This document shows positions 1 through 10,862 of a stretch of DNA of 64,000 nucleotides, piece by piece. A program made the position numbers and the translations under genes. The stretch is taken from assembly GCF_964355755.1 (NCBI RefSeq), contig NC_092677.1, positions 3,417,001-3,481,000 of the forward strand, written 5' to 3'. Each line of letters starts with the position of its first letter. Position 1 is the stretch's first letter. Below the pieces are notes generated by a model. It worked only from the letters and a program-made list of their open reading frames with translations, did not search any database and was not told the DNA's origin. This stretch comes from Antedon mediterranea. Taxonomy: Eukaryota; Echinodermata; Crinoidea; Comatulida; Antedonidae.

Positions 1-453
1 TGATTGTATTCCTTAGTAAAAATTATATGTATACTTTTCGGTTTAGAAAAGTAATTATGGTGTTGTAAATTATAATTATGCGGCATAACAGGGGTTTTGT
101 TTATATTCTATTCACTTACACTGTACAGAGATTAAAAAACCATGTTATTGTTACAACCAGTATGAAGAAAATTCCTTTGTTAATTTCAATGTCAATGAGC
201 TACCATCAAATATAATGAATGTGGCATTCATTATGCACTACAGATTAGTTATTTATTTAATAATACATCAGGATATGTATAAGCCCATGTATTATAACAT
301 CAAAATATTTAATTTGTATAAGCCCATGTTTTAATATTACATAAAAATAATTTGGTATGTCTTGGTTATAATCTTTGCCATGGTCCATCCCTCCTCCTCA
401 CTAAATCATGCAAAATCCTTCTCTTATATTGCCTGTATCTACCTCCATTCTAG
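1..453 (+). other. Intron of the partial LPCAT gene (upstream flank)
   Basis: AT-rich sequence ending in a pyrimidine-rich 3' splice site (CCATTCTAG) immediately before the exon at 454. By comparison with the complete paralogue at 13865-26242, this is the intron between coding exons 2 and 3. Exons 1 and 2 should lie upstream of the window. No other feature is seen. Confidence 0.8.
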
Positions 454-937
454 AATGTTGCTGCACCCCCTCTGTTGGATCGGACGCTTTCAGTTCTTTA
501 TCATGGGTTTTCACTATGTAACGATCAAAGGTCAAAGGGCAAGTGGTGAAGAAGCTCCTATTTGCGTTATTTCACCTCACACGTCCTTTTTTGATATTAT
601 GATTGTTTTCGTGTTGGGACTAACGTCTTCTAGCTGCGTGTCCCGAGAAGAGAATCAGAATGCGCCCTTGCTTGGAAGTAGGTATTTTATGTTTAAATAG
701 ATCTACTGTCTGTTTTTATTTTATCTATATTTGCTGCTACATTAATACTGTACTAAACTATTGGTGCTTGACTCTTTTAGCTCTAATGCTATACTCTACT
801 ACTGCTTGTTCTGTTATTCTACTAAAATACTACTGTAGGCTACTACAGTAGCATTGGATTTCTAATTTGTTACCTGTTTTACCTTCTTTAACTACTGCCA
901 GTATTGACCTTTGACATACTTCCCAATTTCCAAGTAA

Positions 938-975
<38 letters not shown>

Positions 976-3900
976 GTCTTAGTTATACCACTACCATTTA
1001 ACACTATAAAATGTTGCATACATGCCAGCGCTTCCGTTAGGCCGAGATACACCCATTCTTAACCCGGCTCCTGACTTATCATGCTCCACGTTTTTCCCTG
1101 GGTTACAAGGATAACATTAAATGGGTTGTTATTTGCAATAAATCTACTTCATGTTGGCATGTAGTGATAGTGTTGGAACATTTGTCATTTATTTATTATT
1201 ATCTAACCATCCTCATTTTCTGATCTTTTATCATTTTGTATAAATTACATCATTATAGACAGTCACTGAAACAAGGTTATAAAGTATTTTCCATTATTTT
1301 ATTTCTTTGTGTTTTCTGGATACCAATTGATAGACTAGTCCAGATAGTCATATTTCCACTCTGATAAGATGCTGTAGGCATTTCGTGTTAAAAGCGAATA
1401 AACATGTGCTTTAGGGTAATTTTGGGGTGCTGAATTCAAATCTGCTGTTTACCCGGCTAAATTTTTAGATCTTCACCCTTAAAATGTGAAAAACAAAATG
1501 GCCGCCATTTCAGACTTAAAATGGGCATTTATCTGAAAATATTTTATTTTCAAGATTAATTTGACGTCGTTAAACATACAGGGTTTAATCGACACATTAA
1601 CAAAAATAAAATACATTAGGCACATGTGTATGCAATAATATTCATTGCAGTAGTTCTATACACATTTAAGATCACCCATTTACAATCGCTTATTTTACGA
1701 TCGCTATTATTACGATTCTTATTACTAAAAGAATTATTTTATTATACCACCAATTATTGTTGTTCAAAAGAAGGTTTGCCATAAAAAGACAAATATTAAA
1801 ATTCATTTTGTAGATTAGATATCTAAACAGTAGTTATTTTATATCGGGTTTCTTTCTAATATGTCATCATCCTGTACATGCATTTAGTTTAATTATTATA
1901 TTCATACGGCGGCATTTTTTTGTTTGTTTTTTTCATTTGTCTGCCGTAGAACCATCAATCTTATATCCTCTCTACCTTGTAGTATTTTAATATTGAATTT
2001 TTTTATTGATTTTCTTGTATTTGAAATTGTTATTTGTTTAGCTATTTTGTGCGACAGCCATCCATGTGTATGTATAGTAATTATTATCATAGTTGCTTCT
2101 GCATTTTTCATGTTTTCATTCATTTTTCATTAATTATAATATTCGCTTGCAATTTATTGTTTATATTTTTTAATTGATTGTATATTTTTGCTTGGAATTA
2201 AAGCAATTAAAATAAATAAAAATATTATATTATCGTATTTTTCCAAAAATATGATCAAATAATGGTTTGTTTTTTTTCAAGATTGAATTTTTTTAGTTGA
2301 AATTGCATGAATAAAAAAAAAATACAAAATCTATCAGCTAAAAAAATTCTGATTGAAAAAGTTTTTGAATATACACTGTGCTTGGACAAAATAAGCAAGC
2401 TTCTAGACCTCAATGCTGGTGACATATAAAATTGGATAAGCGGATAGCCTAACCTAGTATTAGAAAACTTTTGCTAAATAATAAATTAAATCACGTAAAT
2501 CATACAATTAACATGAAAATTATTATTTACGATTATTATTAACTTCTCATTTTGTTTGCGTCGTTTAGCTTTAGTGCGTGTTCTACAACCTGTGTCTGTA
2601 TCACGGACTGACCCTAACTCACGTCAGAGCACGGTTCGTGAAATTATAAAGCGGAGTCAACCAGGCAGCAAATGGCCACAGATTTTGATATTCCCCGAAG
2701 GAACTTGTGCCAATAGAACCTGCCTGATATCTTTTAAGCCTGGTACGTGAACCTCTATTAAGGGGACGACTTTGGGGTCCAAAAAAGTGTCCCCTCAAAG
2801 GAGGGGTTCTACATATTATTTTGCAAGCCCATGGTTGCCCGGTATTGGGAGAGTTATTAAATGCTGTAAATGTAAACTTTGATGAAATGATGAGGGTGTG
2901 GTTTAGCTTATTTTTTACCCCTCTTTGAAACCTTGTTGAACAATCTTTGCTTTGTTTATCTTTTGCTTCCACATGATGATGACGCTATCTAGTTTAACAG
3001 TCATTCCGCAACATGTTCATATTTTTCTGAACACAAAATGACTTTTGACTCAACAGTTATGTAAAAAGGAAAAGTTTCTAAATCTTTCTGTTAAACATTA
3101 GCTCAGCCTATCCTATGTGGTTGGGGTACAGGGTTATTTTTTCTATGTTGGGTGTTGACATTTCAGTGTAATTTGGTTGTCTTATGATATAAATAATTGT
3201 AATTAGTTTATTATTTTTTCTTTGAAATAGGAGCATTTTATCCTGGTCTGCCAGTGCAACCTGTTGCTTTACGGTATAAAACCAAACCAGACACCGTCAT
3301 CTGGACATGGAAAGGACCAAATGTGTAAGTCTTATTTAAAGCTCTGTCTACACTATTAAACTAGTTTGACAAACCAAGTGTAATGTGCCCAAATATGGTA
3401 GTGATGTGTTTAAATATGGTTGTGATATGACATCATCATGTCCATATCTGGGCACATCACATTTCTTTGTCACATAAAGTTTGATAGTGTAGATAGAGCT
3501 TTACAAATTGTTTCTGTAAAAACGTTTCTACTATAAATATTATATTGCTGTGCTCATAATGTGTATGTTAATGAATTACAATAAATGGTACATTAGTGAC
3601 ATGAAATTGGAACTTGTGTTTAATACATTGTCAGTATGACACATTCTGAGAGAACAGTCGCAATGTCACCCCTCAGTACATATACAATGCAATTGTTTAG
3701 GTCAAAACTAGCTTCCCGAAATTTAAGTATTTTAATTGTAAAAAGAAATTTAAAAAAGTTTTCAGAGAGTCTGGTATTGAGATAATGGACTGCTGTACTA
3801 TAAAGTACTAACTTAGGAATGTAAAAAAGAGGGAGGCCTAACTAAGTATAAATGCAAGCAATATGCTACATATTATGATAAATATACAACTTACCCCATC

Positions 3901-6249
3901 TTTAATACACTATTCCTGGCATAAATAATACAAATTTGTAAAAGTGTTTATGACTCACTTAATATAAACAAACTATTATCTATACTATAACATGCAACAC
4001 AATATCTAGTGTGCCTTAAAGACCACACTGTTACTCCAAGAAGAGTATACTGTATTGTACATGACAAGAAAGAATTCCTATCTAATTTACATAAACAACA
4101 CCTGGTCAACACAGATGGTCAAACATATTGAGGGCAGCAAACCTAAAAAGTCTATGAAGGGCCAAAGATGCCAAAATATTTGTTAATAGTTTTTGTTTCT
4201 ATAGTGTACAGAGCTACATTTGTAATTTGAAAATAACAGATTTTTTAAATGTTTGAAAAAAATTATATTTTAAATGTTTTTTATTTTGAATATTGTTTAG
4301 CTTAACTTGTGTATGGCTGACATTTTGTAATTTTAATAATGAAGTCGAAGTGGAATTTCTACCAGTCTACAAACCGAACGAGGAAGAGAAAAAAGACGCA
4401 AAACTATTTGCTCGCAATGTGCGCGGTGTTATCGCAAAGTAAGTTCAAAGGTCATTGACTTTCTGATTATGGGAAAACTAACCATGCAATACGCTTTCAT
4501 TAATTAATTCATTAAATATTGTCTTTAGAGCGTTAGATCTCCCGGTAACGGATCATACATTTGAAGATTGTCGCCTTATGATGGAGGCAAGCAAATTTGG
4601 ACTGCCAATGGAAGCGGGAATTGTTGAATTTCAAAAGATAATTGTAAAATTAGGGTAAGTTTGGACAGGCACATAAAACAAAAAGACAGAACCCTTTTGT
4701 AAATGAGTACAGTTGTGTTCTGGTGTGTCATTTATGTCCTTCATTTTTAATTTTTTTATATTTTTAATAACATTCATGAACAAGTATTAAAGTCTAAGGG
4801 CTTTTTTTCCAAACTTAAAATTTTAAATATTTTTATTGCTAGGTTGAAATTGTCTGACATTAAAGAGCAACTTCCCAAATACGCTGCAATTGCCAATTCA
4901 AAGGGTTACATAAGCATTGAGGATTTTGCAGAATATCTCAAACTACCAGTATCGCCAGCTTTAGAGGAGGTCTTTGCAATGTATGATAGGGTATGTTAAT
5001 TTTAATAATAATTTAAAATGTCATGTGAATTACAACAGTGCAGGGTTTCTTAGTCTACTACTGAGGGCCACCACAAGAAAAATCTTTTATAATATGTAAA
5101 ATAACGATTTTTTGTTATTTTTAAAGGATGGTTCTGGCAAAATAGATTTCCGAGAATATGTAATAGGATGTTCTTTGGTATCGAAACCTGCAAAGACAGA
5201 AGAAACGATCACAATGGCATTTAAGGTGAACGCATAAAACCTTAGAATAGAGAGCATACAACTTGACATTACAAGTGTGTGTGCCTTACCGAATGTCAAT
5301 GCTAGTTACAGTAACACCCCTAAAGGGTCTTTCACACCAGTGGTCCGGCACGGTTCCCACCCGGTACTGGCAAATCAAATTGAACATCAACGTTTTGTTT
5401 TCACACGGCTACGTGCATAGCCGTCATAGCCGTGTGTAGCAAAACATTGACTAGCTGGTGCCAGACCAAAAGCGGGCCGGAACAGGTGTGAAAGAGCCAT
5501 TACTCAAAGGACATCCCTATAAAAGACACCTCTTGCAAGGGGACATTTTGTTTGGTGTCCCCATAATAGGAGTTTTTTGTGATCTATCAGTGATGAGATA
5601 CTGATTAGAAAAAACAACATACTATTATTGTCATATTATTTTTAACAGCTGTTTGGGGGCGAAAAAGGCTACATAACCAAAGTCGAGTTGGTACAGATCC
5701 TGAAAAATGCATTCACAATGAAAGATGAAGGAGCGGAGGAATTATTTAACCAAATCGATGTGAACAAAACAGGTCAAATCACCTATGGTAAGAGGATAAG
5801 GGATAACAGATAGGTCACCCAGCATAAAGAAAACATAAACCAAATCAAGAAGATTACAATTGTGCAAATAAGCTAAAATTGGGGTAGTCAGGGGAGCTAT
5901 CATAACGCACATTAAATTGTATTGTTTAACATTTATTTTAAAATAGTCCAAATATTACAAAGCAATTTACAATGATTAAAATTGGAGGTAGTAAAACTTG
6001 TCTCGCAATAAAAAACATAAACTTTGGTTCCGCATAAATTGTTTTCCATACATTCAATTAAAACAAAAATAATCTATTTGTATTACATAACTTTCATCAA
6101 TATATATTTGTCTTTTAGACCAATTTAAAGCATATGCAGATGAGAAACCAGAATATGCTTCTCTTTTTAACATTTACCAAGAATTAACCAACTCGGAAAC
6201 AACAAAGACGGATTCAAACGTCAACAATAGCAAAGATAAAACTGATTAG
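454..6249 (+). CDS. LPCAT: Lysophosphatidylcholine acyltransferase (LPCAT1/2-like), copy A, 5' partial
   Basis: Exons 454-677, 2569-2742, 3231-3324, 4301-4438, 4529-4654, 4843-4990, 5127-5225, 5649-5787 and 6119-6249 join in frame to 424 codons plus the TAG stop at 6247-6249. All introns are GT/AG. The family re-acylates lysophospholipids with acyl-CoA (Lands cycle; LPCAT2 also makes platelet-activating factor) at the ER or lipid-droplet membrane. The catalytic motif HxxxxD is visible as SPHTSFFD in the first exon, and the acceptor-site motif FPEGTC in the second. The C-terminal half carries EF hands. The first is canonical (DRDGSGKIDFRE). The second is degenerate. The third (DVNKTGQITYDQ) has Q at position 12. 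The protein ends K-D-K-T-D, fitting a KxKxx ER-retrieval signal. Exon lengths match copy B exactly in six of nine exons. The N-terminal membrane segment lies outside the window. LPCAT1 versus LPCAT2 cannot be decided. Confidence 0.93.
678..2568 (+). other. Intron of LPCAT copy A
   Basis: A 1.9-kb AT-rich intron between GTAGGT and TTTAG. Apart from a TAC microsatellite I see no element with defined ends and no coding sequence. Confidence 0.75.
938..975 (+). repeat. (TAC)n microsatellite
   Basis: About twelve uninterrupted TAC/ACT triplets inside the LPCAT-A intron, with a more decayed CTACTAC-rich stretch just upstream (about 790-850). Confidence 0.95.
2751..2822 (+). repeat. MITE-C fragment (CCTCTATTAAGGGGACA family)
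   Basis: The sequence runs ACCTCTATTAAGGGGAC, then GTGTCCCCTC, then GGGGTTCTAC, so the two ends are inverted relatives. The same words recur at about 22370-22480, 23413-23640, 44210-44375, 46929-46975 and 48190-48372. It starts only 8 bp after the splice donor of exon 2569-2742. Confidence 0.65.
3337..3503 (+). mobile_element. MITE-B copy, complete, in LPCAT-A intron
   Basis: Starts TAAAGCTCTGTCTACACT and ends with the reverse complement (AGTGTAGATAGAGCTTTA), about 165 bp, with no coding capacity. The centre holds a duplicated AAATATGGT-GTGAT word. It begins 12 bp after the donor of exon 3231-3324. Confidence 0.88.
5320..5506 (+). mobile_element. Small inverted-repeat element in LPCAT-A intron
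   Basis: The left end GGGTCTTTCACACC is mirrored by GGTGTGAAAGAGCC at the right, with imperfect GGTCCGGCACGG / GGGCCGGAAC inner arms. The centre is a second palindrome around ACACGGCTACG / CATAGCCGTGTGT. It is probably a non-autonomous DNA transposon. No second copy is seen in the window. Confidence 0.65.
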
Positions 6250-7640
6250 TAACCATGGTAGTTGAAGCTTGCTATAGTACTAGCCCGATGTAAATGTCTA
6301 AAGTTGCTCTGGGCTAGTAGCCATCTTATTTTGTAACTTTTTCAGTCTAAATTACCGGTATTATGATGTTTTTTAAAATGCCATTGAGGCTAGTAAAATG
6401 CCATACATTTGGAATAGATATATAAGAATACCTGGTAAATCTATTTGCTATCAACAAAAATATTTACATGAGAAAACAATTCTAAATTAAATATTAAATG
6501 TAAATATGAGAATAAAAATTAGCAATATTTAGGTATTAATTTAAAGATAAACTAAATTCTACTATTTTTACAGTGTGAAAATCATGTTATCTACCAAGTA
6601 TAAAATGCAATAGCATAAGCCTGTCAGTTGTTCTTATGTAAAGTACTTATTTTCCAAGAAAATAGCAATATATTGTTTAAAGTTTAAGCAGTTTTTTAAT
6701 CATTATTATTAATAAAAATTTATCAATTTTTACCGCCACCCCCTTTCAATAATTGTGATATTTATATTTTGGATATCTAGAAAAAAATCATTTTTTAGAC
6801 TCTACTACTTTGATTTTAACTAACCCCATTTTGTCATGACACAAAATTCTCCAGTATTATAGGAAGATTCCATAATACACCAGCACATGTGTTTCACATG
6901 TATTGTGTTTCATATGTATCACTTTAGTATCATAGATCAACCTTGATACTGCCACCCCATAAAATACACACAAGATGCTGTATTACAGAATTAGACTGGG
7001 CAGAAATTATGTTTAGATACAGCGGGTATTGTTGTCATAATGAAACCATTCCAATTATCTATTTAGTAATTTGGTATAGTGAAATAAATAAATAATAGGA
7101 GGGGATGAATGTGTAAATATAAAATGAAAATAGGATTCTTAAACCCTGTCTACACTATCAAACTAGTTTGTCAAAAAAGTGTGATGTGCCCAACTATAGT
7201 AGTGATATGACATCATCATTTCCATATATGTGCAAATCACATTTGTTTGTCACATAAAGTTTGATAGTGTAGACAGAGCTTTACACAGCAAACCAAAACC
7301 TTTAAATATGATTACTTTTGGCTTTTAATATTTACCAGAAAGTAGTGCAACTACAATGTAATATTTATTAAAGCATAAACATCTTTAAAAGGTTTATAAA
7401 TTAATATATGTATATATAGTCTAGTTAAAAAGAATATTTATTATAAAATACATAAAAAAATATAGACATTGCTAGAACTAGATAGTATTTTTGTGTTATA
7501 ATTTATGTTCTCCAAATAATTAGATGTAATTAGGTTGATATATTGAGTGTTATTCTGTGACTGGTCATAAAATATAACCCAGTTTAATAAGAATGTAATG
7601 TGTTATAACAATATTAAATTAGTATACTAATTTTGAGGTG
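6250..7640 (+). other. 3' flank of LPCAT copy A
   Basis: AT-rich and without coding signal. An AATAAA at about 6511-6516, some 260 bp after the stop, is the first plausible polyadenylation signal. A MITE-B copy lies at 7141-7284. Confidence 0.6.
7141..7284 (+). mobile_element. MITE-B copy
   Basis: Left end CCTGTCTACACTATCAAAC and right end GTTTGATAGTGTAGACAG are inverted repeats. Length is about 144 bp, near the family's usual size, with the internal ATATGACATCATCAT word typical of the family. Confidence 0.88.
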
Positions 7641-7647
7641 TTGATTG

Positions 7648-10012
7648 GAATACAGGTCAACCCGTACCCATGCCAACTCGTACCCACCAACTCGTACCCA
7701 AATTTTGGCTTACTCGTACCCAAAATTTTGGCTGACCCGTACCCATCATTGGCTGACCCGTACCCATCATTGGCTGGCCCGTACCCATCATTGGCTGGCC
7801 CGTACCCAAGTTTAATGCTATTTAAAGTATATTTATATTACATTTAAACCCAGTTTTATTAAATTTTTAGATACCAATCATATGTTCGATATTATAATGG
7901 CAAAAACTATTGACCTAAAATGTATAATAATATGTACAGACTCGTACGAAAAAAGCACAGCTTTCATCGTATTTGCGTACGTCGTATTTGGTCAAGTTAA
8001 TACTTGAGGGCGCTGTTTTATATGGCTCTGTGGAAGATGTCAGTGGTCGGCTGCTGTGCTGCATTCTATTTTTTTTTCATTTATGAGTTATTAATCTATT
8101 ATTTTCTACGAATAGTAGTACATGGAAATTGAAATACCCACTAGTCTGTGATGATGAAAACTTGAATTATTAAAAGTAAACATGAATATCTTTTATACAT
8201 AATTTGTATTTTCATTTTATTTTACAGATAATGAAGTAATGTGCTTTTTGAAAATCGTTTTTTAACGAATGGTTTTTGTTGTTTTGTTTTGCAAGTTTTG
8301 GAAAATATTAAACTGTTTTAACATTTCGAAAATATTTAATACATTTTTAAATAGTCACTCGTATTTTAAAATCACGAAACTATTTAAGTGGATACCAGCC
8401 TCATTGCTGCTATGAGCATTTAGTAGTAGATTAGATTATTGCCGTTTATCTAGTATACAATGACGGATGTGAGAGTAATAATAAAAGGTAACTACTGTAC
8501 TAACCTCCAATAATTTAACATTTAATTACAAACGACGACATTTGCTGTTATTACGTTTTCATTTTATAATGATTATTACTGTATTATTATGACTAAAAAC
8601 CGAAATAAATACTACTAAAACTTAAAAAAATCATCTTATCGCTGACAGATACGTAAGTACTCAGACACGTGTAGGTAGGCCTTCAGAACGTTTATATTAT
8701 TTTAGTAAATAAGACGACATCCGTTGCCATGGAAAAACGATCGTAGTTCATTTCATTTGTCTTATTTGACACATTATAGAATGCGTATTTTTTTTAAAAA
8801 AAGGGAATCCCTCGTCAGCAAAAACACGTAGCTGTAAGTTATTGAGGAAACATCTACCAAAAATGTTTAATTACCGTAAACAAACAGATAATTTTACTGA
8901 ATTATTTAAGAAAAAAAAATAAATAGAAAACGATCATACGCCACATTGCGTTGCCTATTTTTGGACACACTACAAATGGACCCGTACAAATGCGTTTTTT
9001 TTTTTAATAATAAAGAGGAATCCCCATTCAGCAAAAACACGTAGCTGTTATAGAAGAAAATCTGCCAAAATGTTTAATTGCCTTAGGCTACAGTACGACA
9101 GTACGTGTATATGATCATTTCACTGAATTATTAATAAATAAGATATATGGAAAATGATCATACGTCATTACTAAGTCGTCTATTTGACGCCGGCCCTACA
9201 AATGCGTGTTTTTTATAATAAAAGGTTAATCCCGGTCACAAAAAACACGTAACACGAAATCTACGAGTAATTCGACCCCATAGCCCGGCAGGCTTTTCGC
9301 TTAAAACAGGGTGTTGTTAATTCAACCAATTTTAAATATACCAAATACAATAGAAATAATTACTTGATCAAATGTAATCAGGGAAGATAATTAGAATTAA
9401 ATAAAAGTATAAAATTATACGTTGTTGGTGCTTTACCTGGGCTTAATTGAATTGTAATACTAACTATACAACAGTTAAAATATTTTTTTATTAATTAATG
9501 TTCTCTTACGTAAATAAAAAAGACACATCAAACATACGTTTATAAAACTATAATACTAGATTTAAATAAATGTTAACAAATATATGCCTAATTAAACGAA
9601 GTCTACAATCAAATCAATGGTCATTTTTATTAGCACACATTTCACCGAGACCTGTAAAATAAAAAAACAATTTAAATATAAAAATATTCATACGGCAAAA
9701 GCATACCACTAGTTTTACGCCGATCAAATCATTACAAGTAATTATTCAAATTGGGTACGAGTAGGCCAAATAATGGGTACGAGTAAGCCAAAAATGGGTA
9801 CGGGTAAGCCAAAAAATGGGTACGAGTAAGCCAAATACTTGGGTACGAGTAAGCCAAATATTTAGGTACGAGTTGGCATGGGTACGGGTTGGTTTGGGTA
9901 CGGGTTAGCCAAAGTGGGTACGAGTTGACCAATTATTTGGGTACGGGTTAGCCAAGTTGGGTACGAGTTGGCATGGGTACGGGTTGGTTTGGGTACGGGT
10001 TGACCAGCACCC
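7648..10012. mobile_element. Foldback (TU-like) transposon, non-autonomous
   Basis: Two inverted arrays bound a 2.36-kb element. The left arm (about 7652-7808) is a tandem of roughly 20-bp units ending CGTACCC. The right arm (about 9752-10006) is a longer array of the reverse complement GGGTACG. The outermost parts of both arms share GGTCAACCCGTACCC. The 8-bp word GTTGATTG occurs directly outside both ends (7640-7647 and 10013-10020), a candidate target-site duplication. Terminal arms built of short tandem repeats plus an 8-bp duplication are the hallmark of sea urchin TU foldback elements. No transposase frame is visible inside, so any movement would depend on a protein made elsewhere. Confidence 0.75.
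8760..9262. repeat. ~212-bp internal direct repeats of the foldback element
   Basis: Three diverged copies, each with AATGCGT, a T-run, an A-rich stretch with AATCCC, and AAAAACACGTA. The landmarks fall near 8778, 8988 and 9201, giving a period of about 212 bp. The first two also share a GCCAAAATGTTTAATT-type continuation. Confidence 0.7.
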
Positions 10013-10437
10013 GTTGATTGCAGTAGCTGAGTGGTTAGGGCACTTGACTATCTCACAGAGGTGTTGATTGCAGTAGCTGAGTGGTTAGGGCACTTGACTA
10101 TCTCACAGAGGTGTTGATTGCAGTAGCTGAGTGGTTAGGGCACTTGACTATCTCACAGATACACATCTCACAATCTTCAATTCCCGATAAGTCTACTCGG
10201 CTGTAAATGAGTACCTGGTTGAAAATTACTAGGGAGGATAAGGCAGCGTAACCACCCTACCACATAAAGCTGAGGCTTAGTACAATGAGCTCCTAACAGC
10301 TCATTCTCCTACCTGTACGTTCAGAATGAACACAGGCCTCACCTACCACATAATGCTGAGGCTTAGTACAATGAGCTCCTAACAGCTCATTCTCCTACCT
10401 GTACGTTCAGAATGAACACAGGCCTCACTTTTACCTT
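10013..10437 (+). mobile_element. tRNA-derived SINE with triplicated head
   Basis: The tRNA-like head (TAGCTGAGTGGTTAGGGCAC, an A-box-like stretch) is present three times in 48-bp direct repeats (10013-10160). A decayed B-box-like TTCAATTCCC follows. A tail unit with GCTGAGGCTTAGTACAATGAG is duplicated (about 10260-10345 and 10346-10430). The two tail copies are nearly identical, so both amplifications look recent. Confidence 0.7.
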
Positions 10438-10734
10438 TACAGTACTCATTACATATTTATTGTTTTTATCTATAACTAATAGAACACCAGGGTAATAATA
10501 TAAGGCAAATGCACAATAATCCTATTTTCTTTTTACTTGATAGTAATTATTGTAAGGCTATTGGTAAATACATTTTTATATAACAATATGATAGATATAT
10601 TCGCCAATAAATTAATGTTCTTTAAGCCTGTTTGACTATTGTGTCATTTTGTTACAAAAATATTTGTTGTACGAGCATGTTTTTTTAAATTTTTTTTATG
10701 ATGAACAAACCGCAACTTCAATCGTATTTCTACT

Positions 10735-10862
10735 TACTCCACGTAGATACGTAGTTTATGGGTTAAGATACACAGAAGCCAAAGTGGCTTGTCTTTGTAG
10801 TCCTAAGCATAAACATAAAACATATACGGACGCATTACATTAACAAAAATGACATTTGAGAC
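10735..10862 (+). repeat. Interspersed repeat R1, copy 1
   Basis: Shares about 110 bp with 48905-49013, including ACACAGAAGCCAAAGTGGCT and CATAAACATAAAACATA. The core AAGCCAAAGTGGCTT is a short palindrome. The class is unknown. Confidence 0.75.

Noticed and set aside
1902-2133. Short frames on both strands in the LPCAT-A intron
   Set aside because: Low-complexity AT-rich sequence without homology or splice signals on either side.
7652-10006. CGTACCC/GGGTACG arrays as internal telomere-like repeats
   Set aside because: Units are longer than telomeric ones (about 20 bp), variable, and placed as an inverted pair flanked by an 8-bp duplication, which fits a foldback transposon better.
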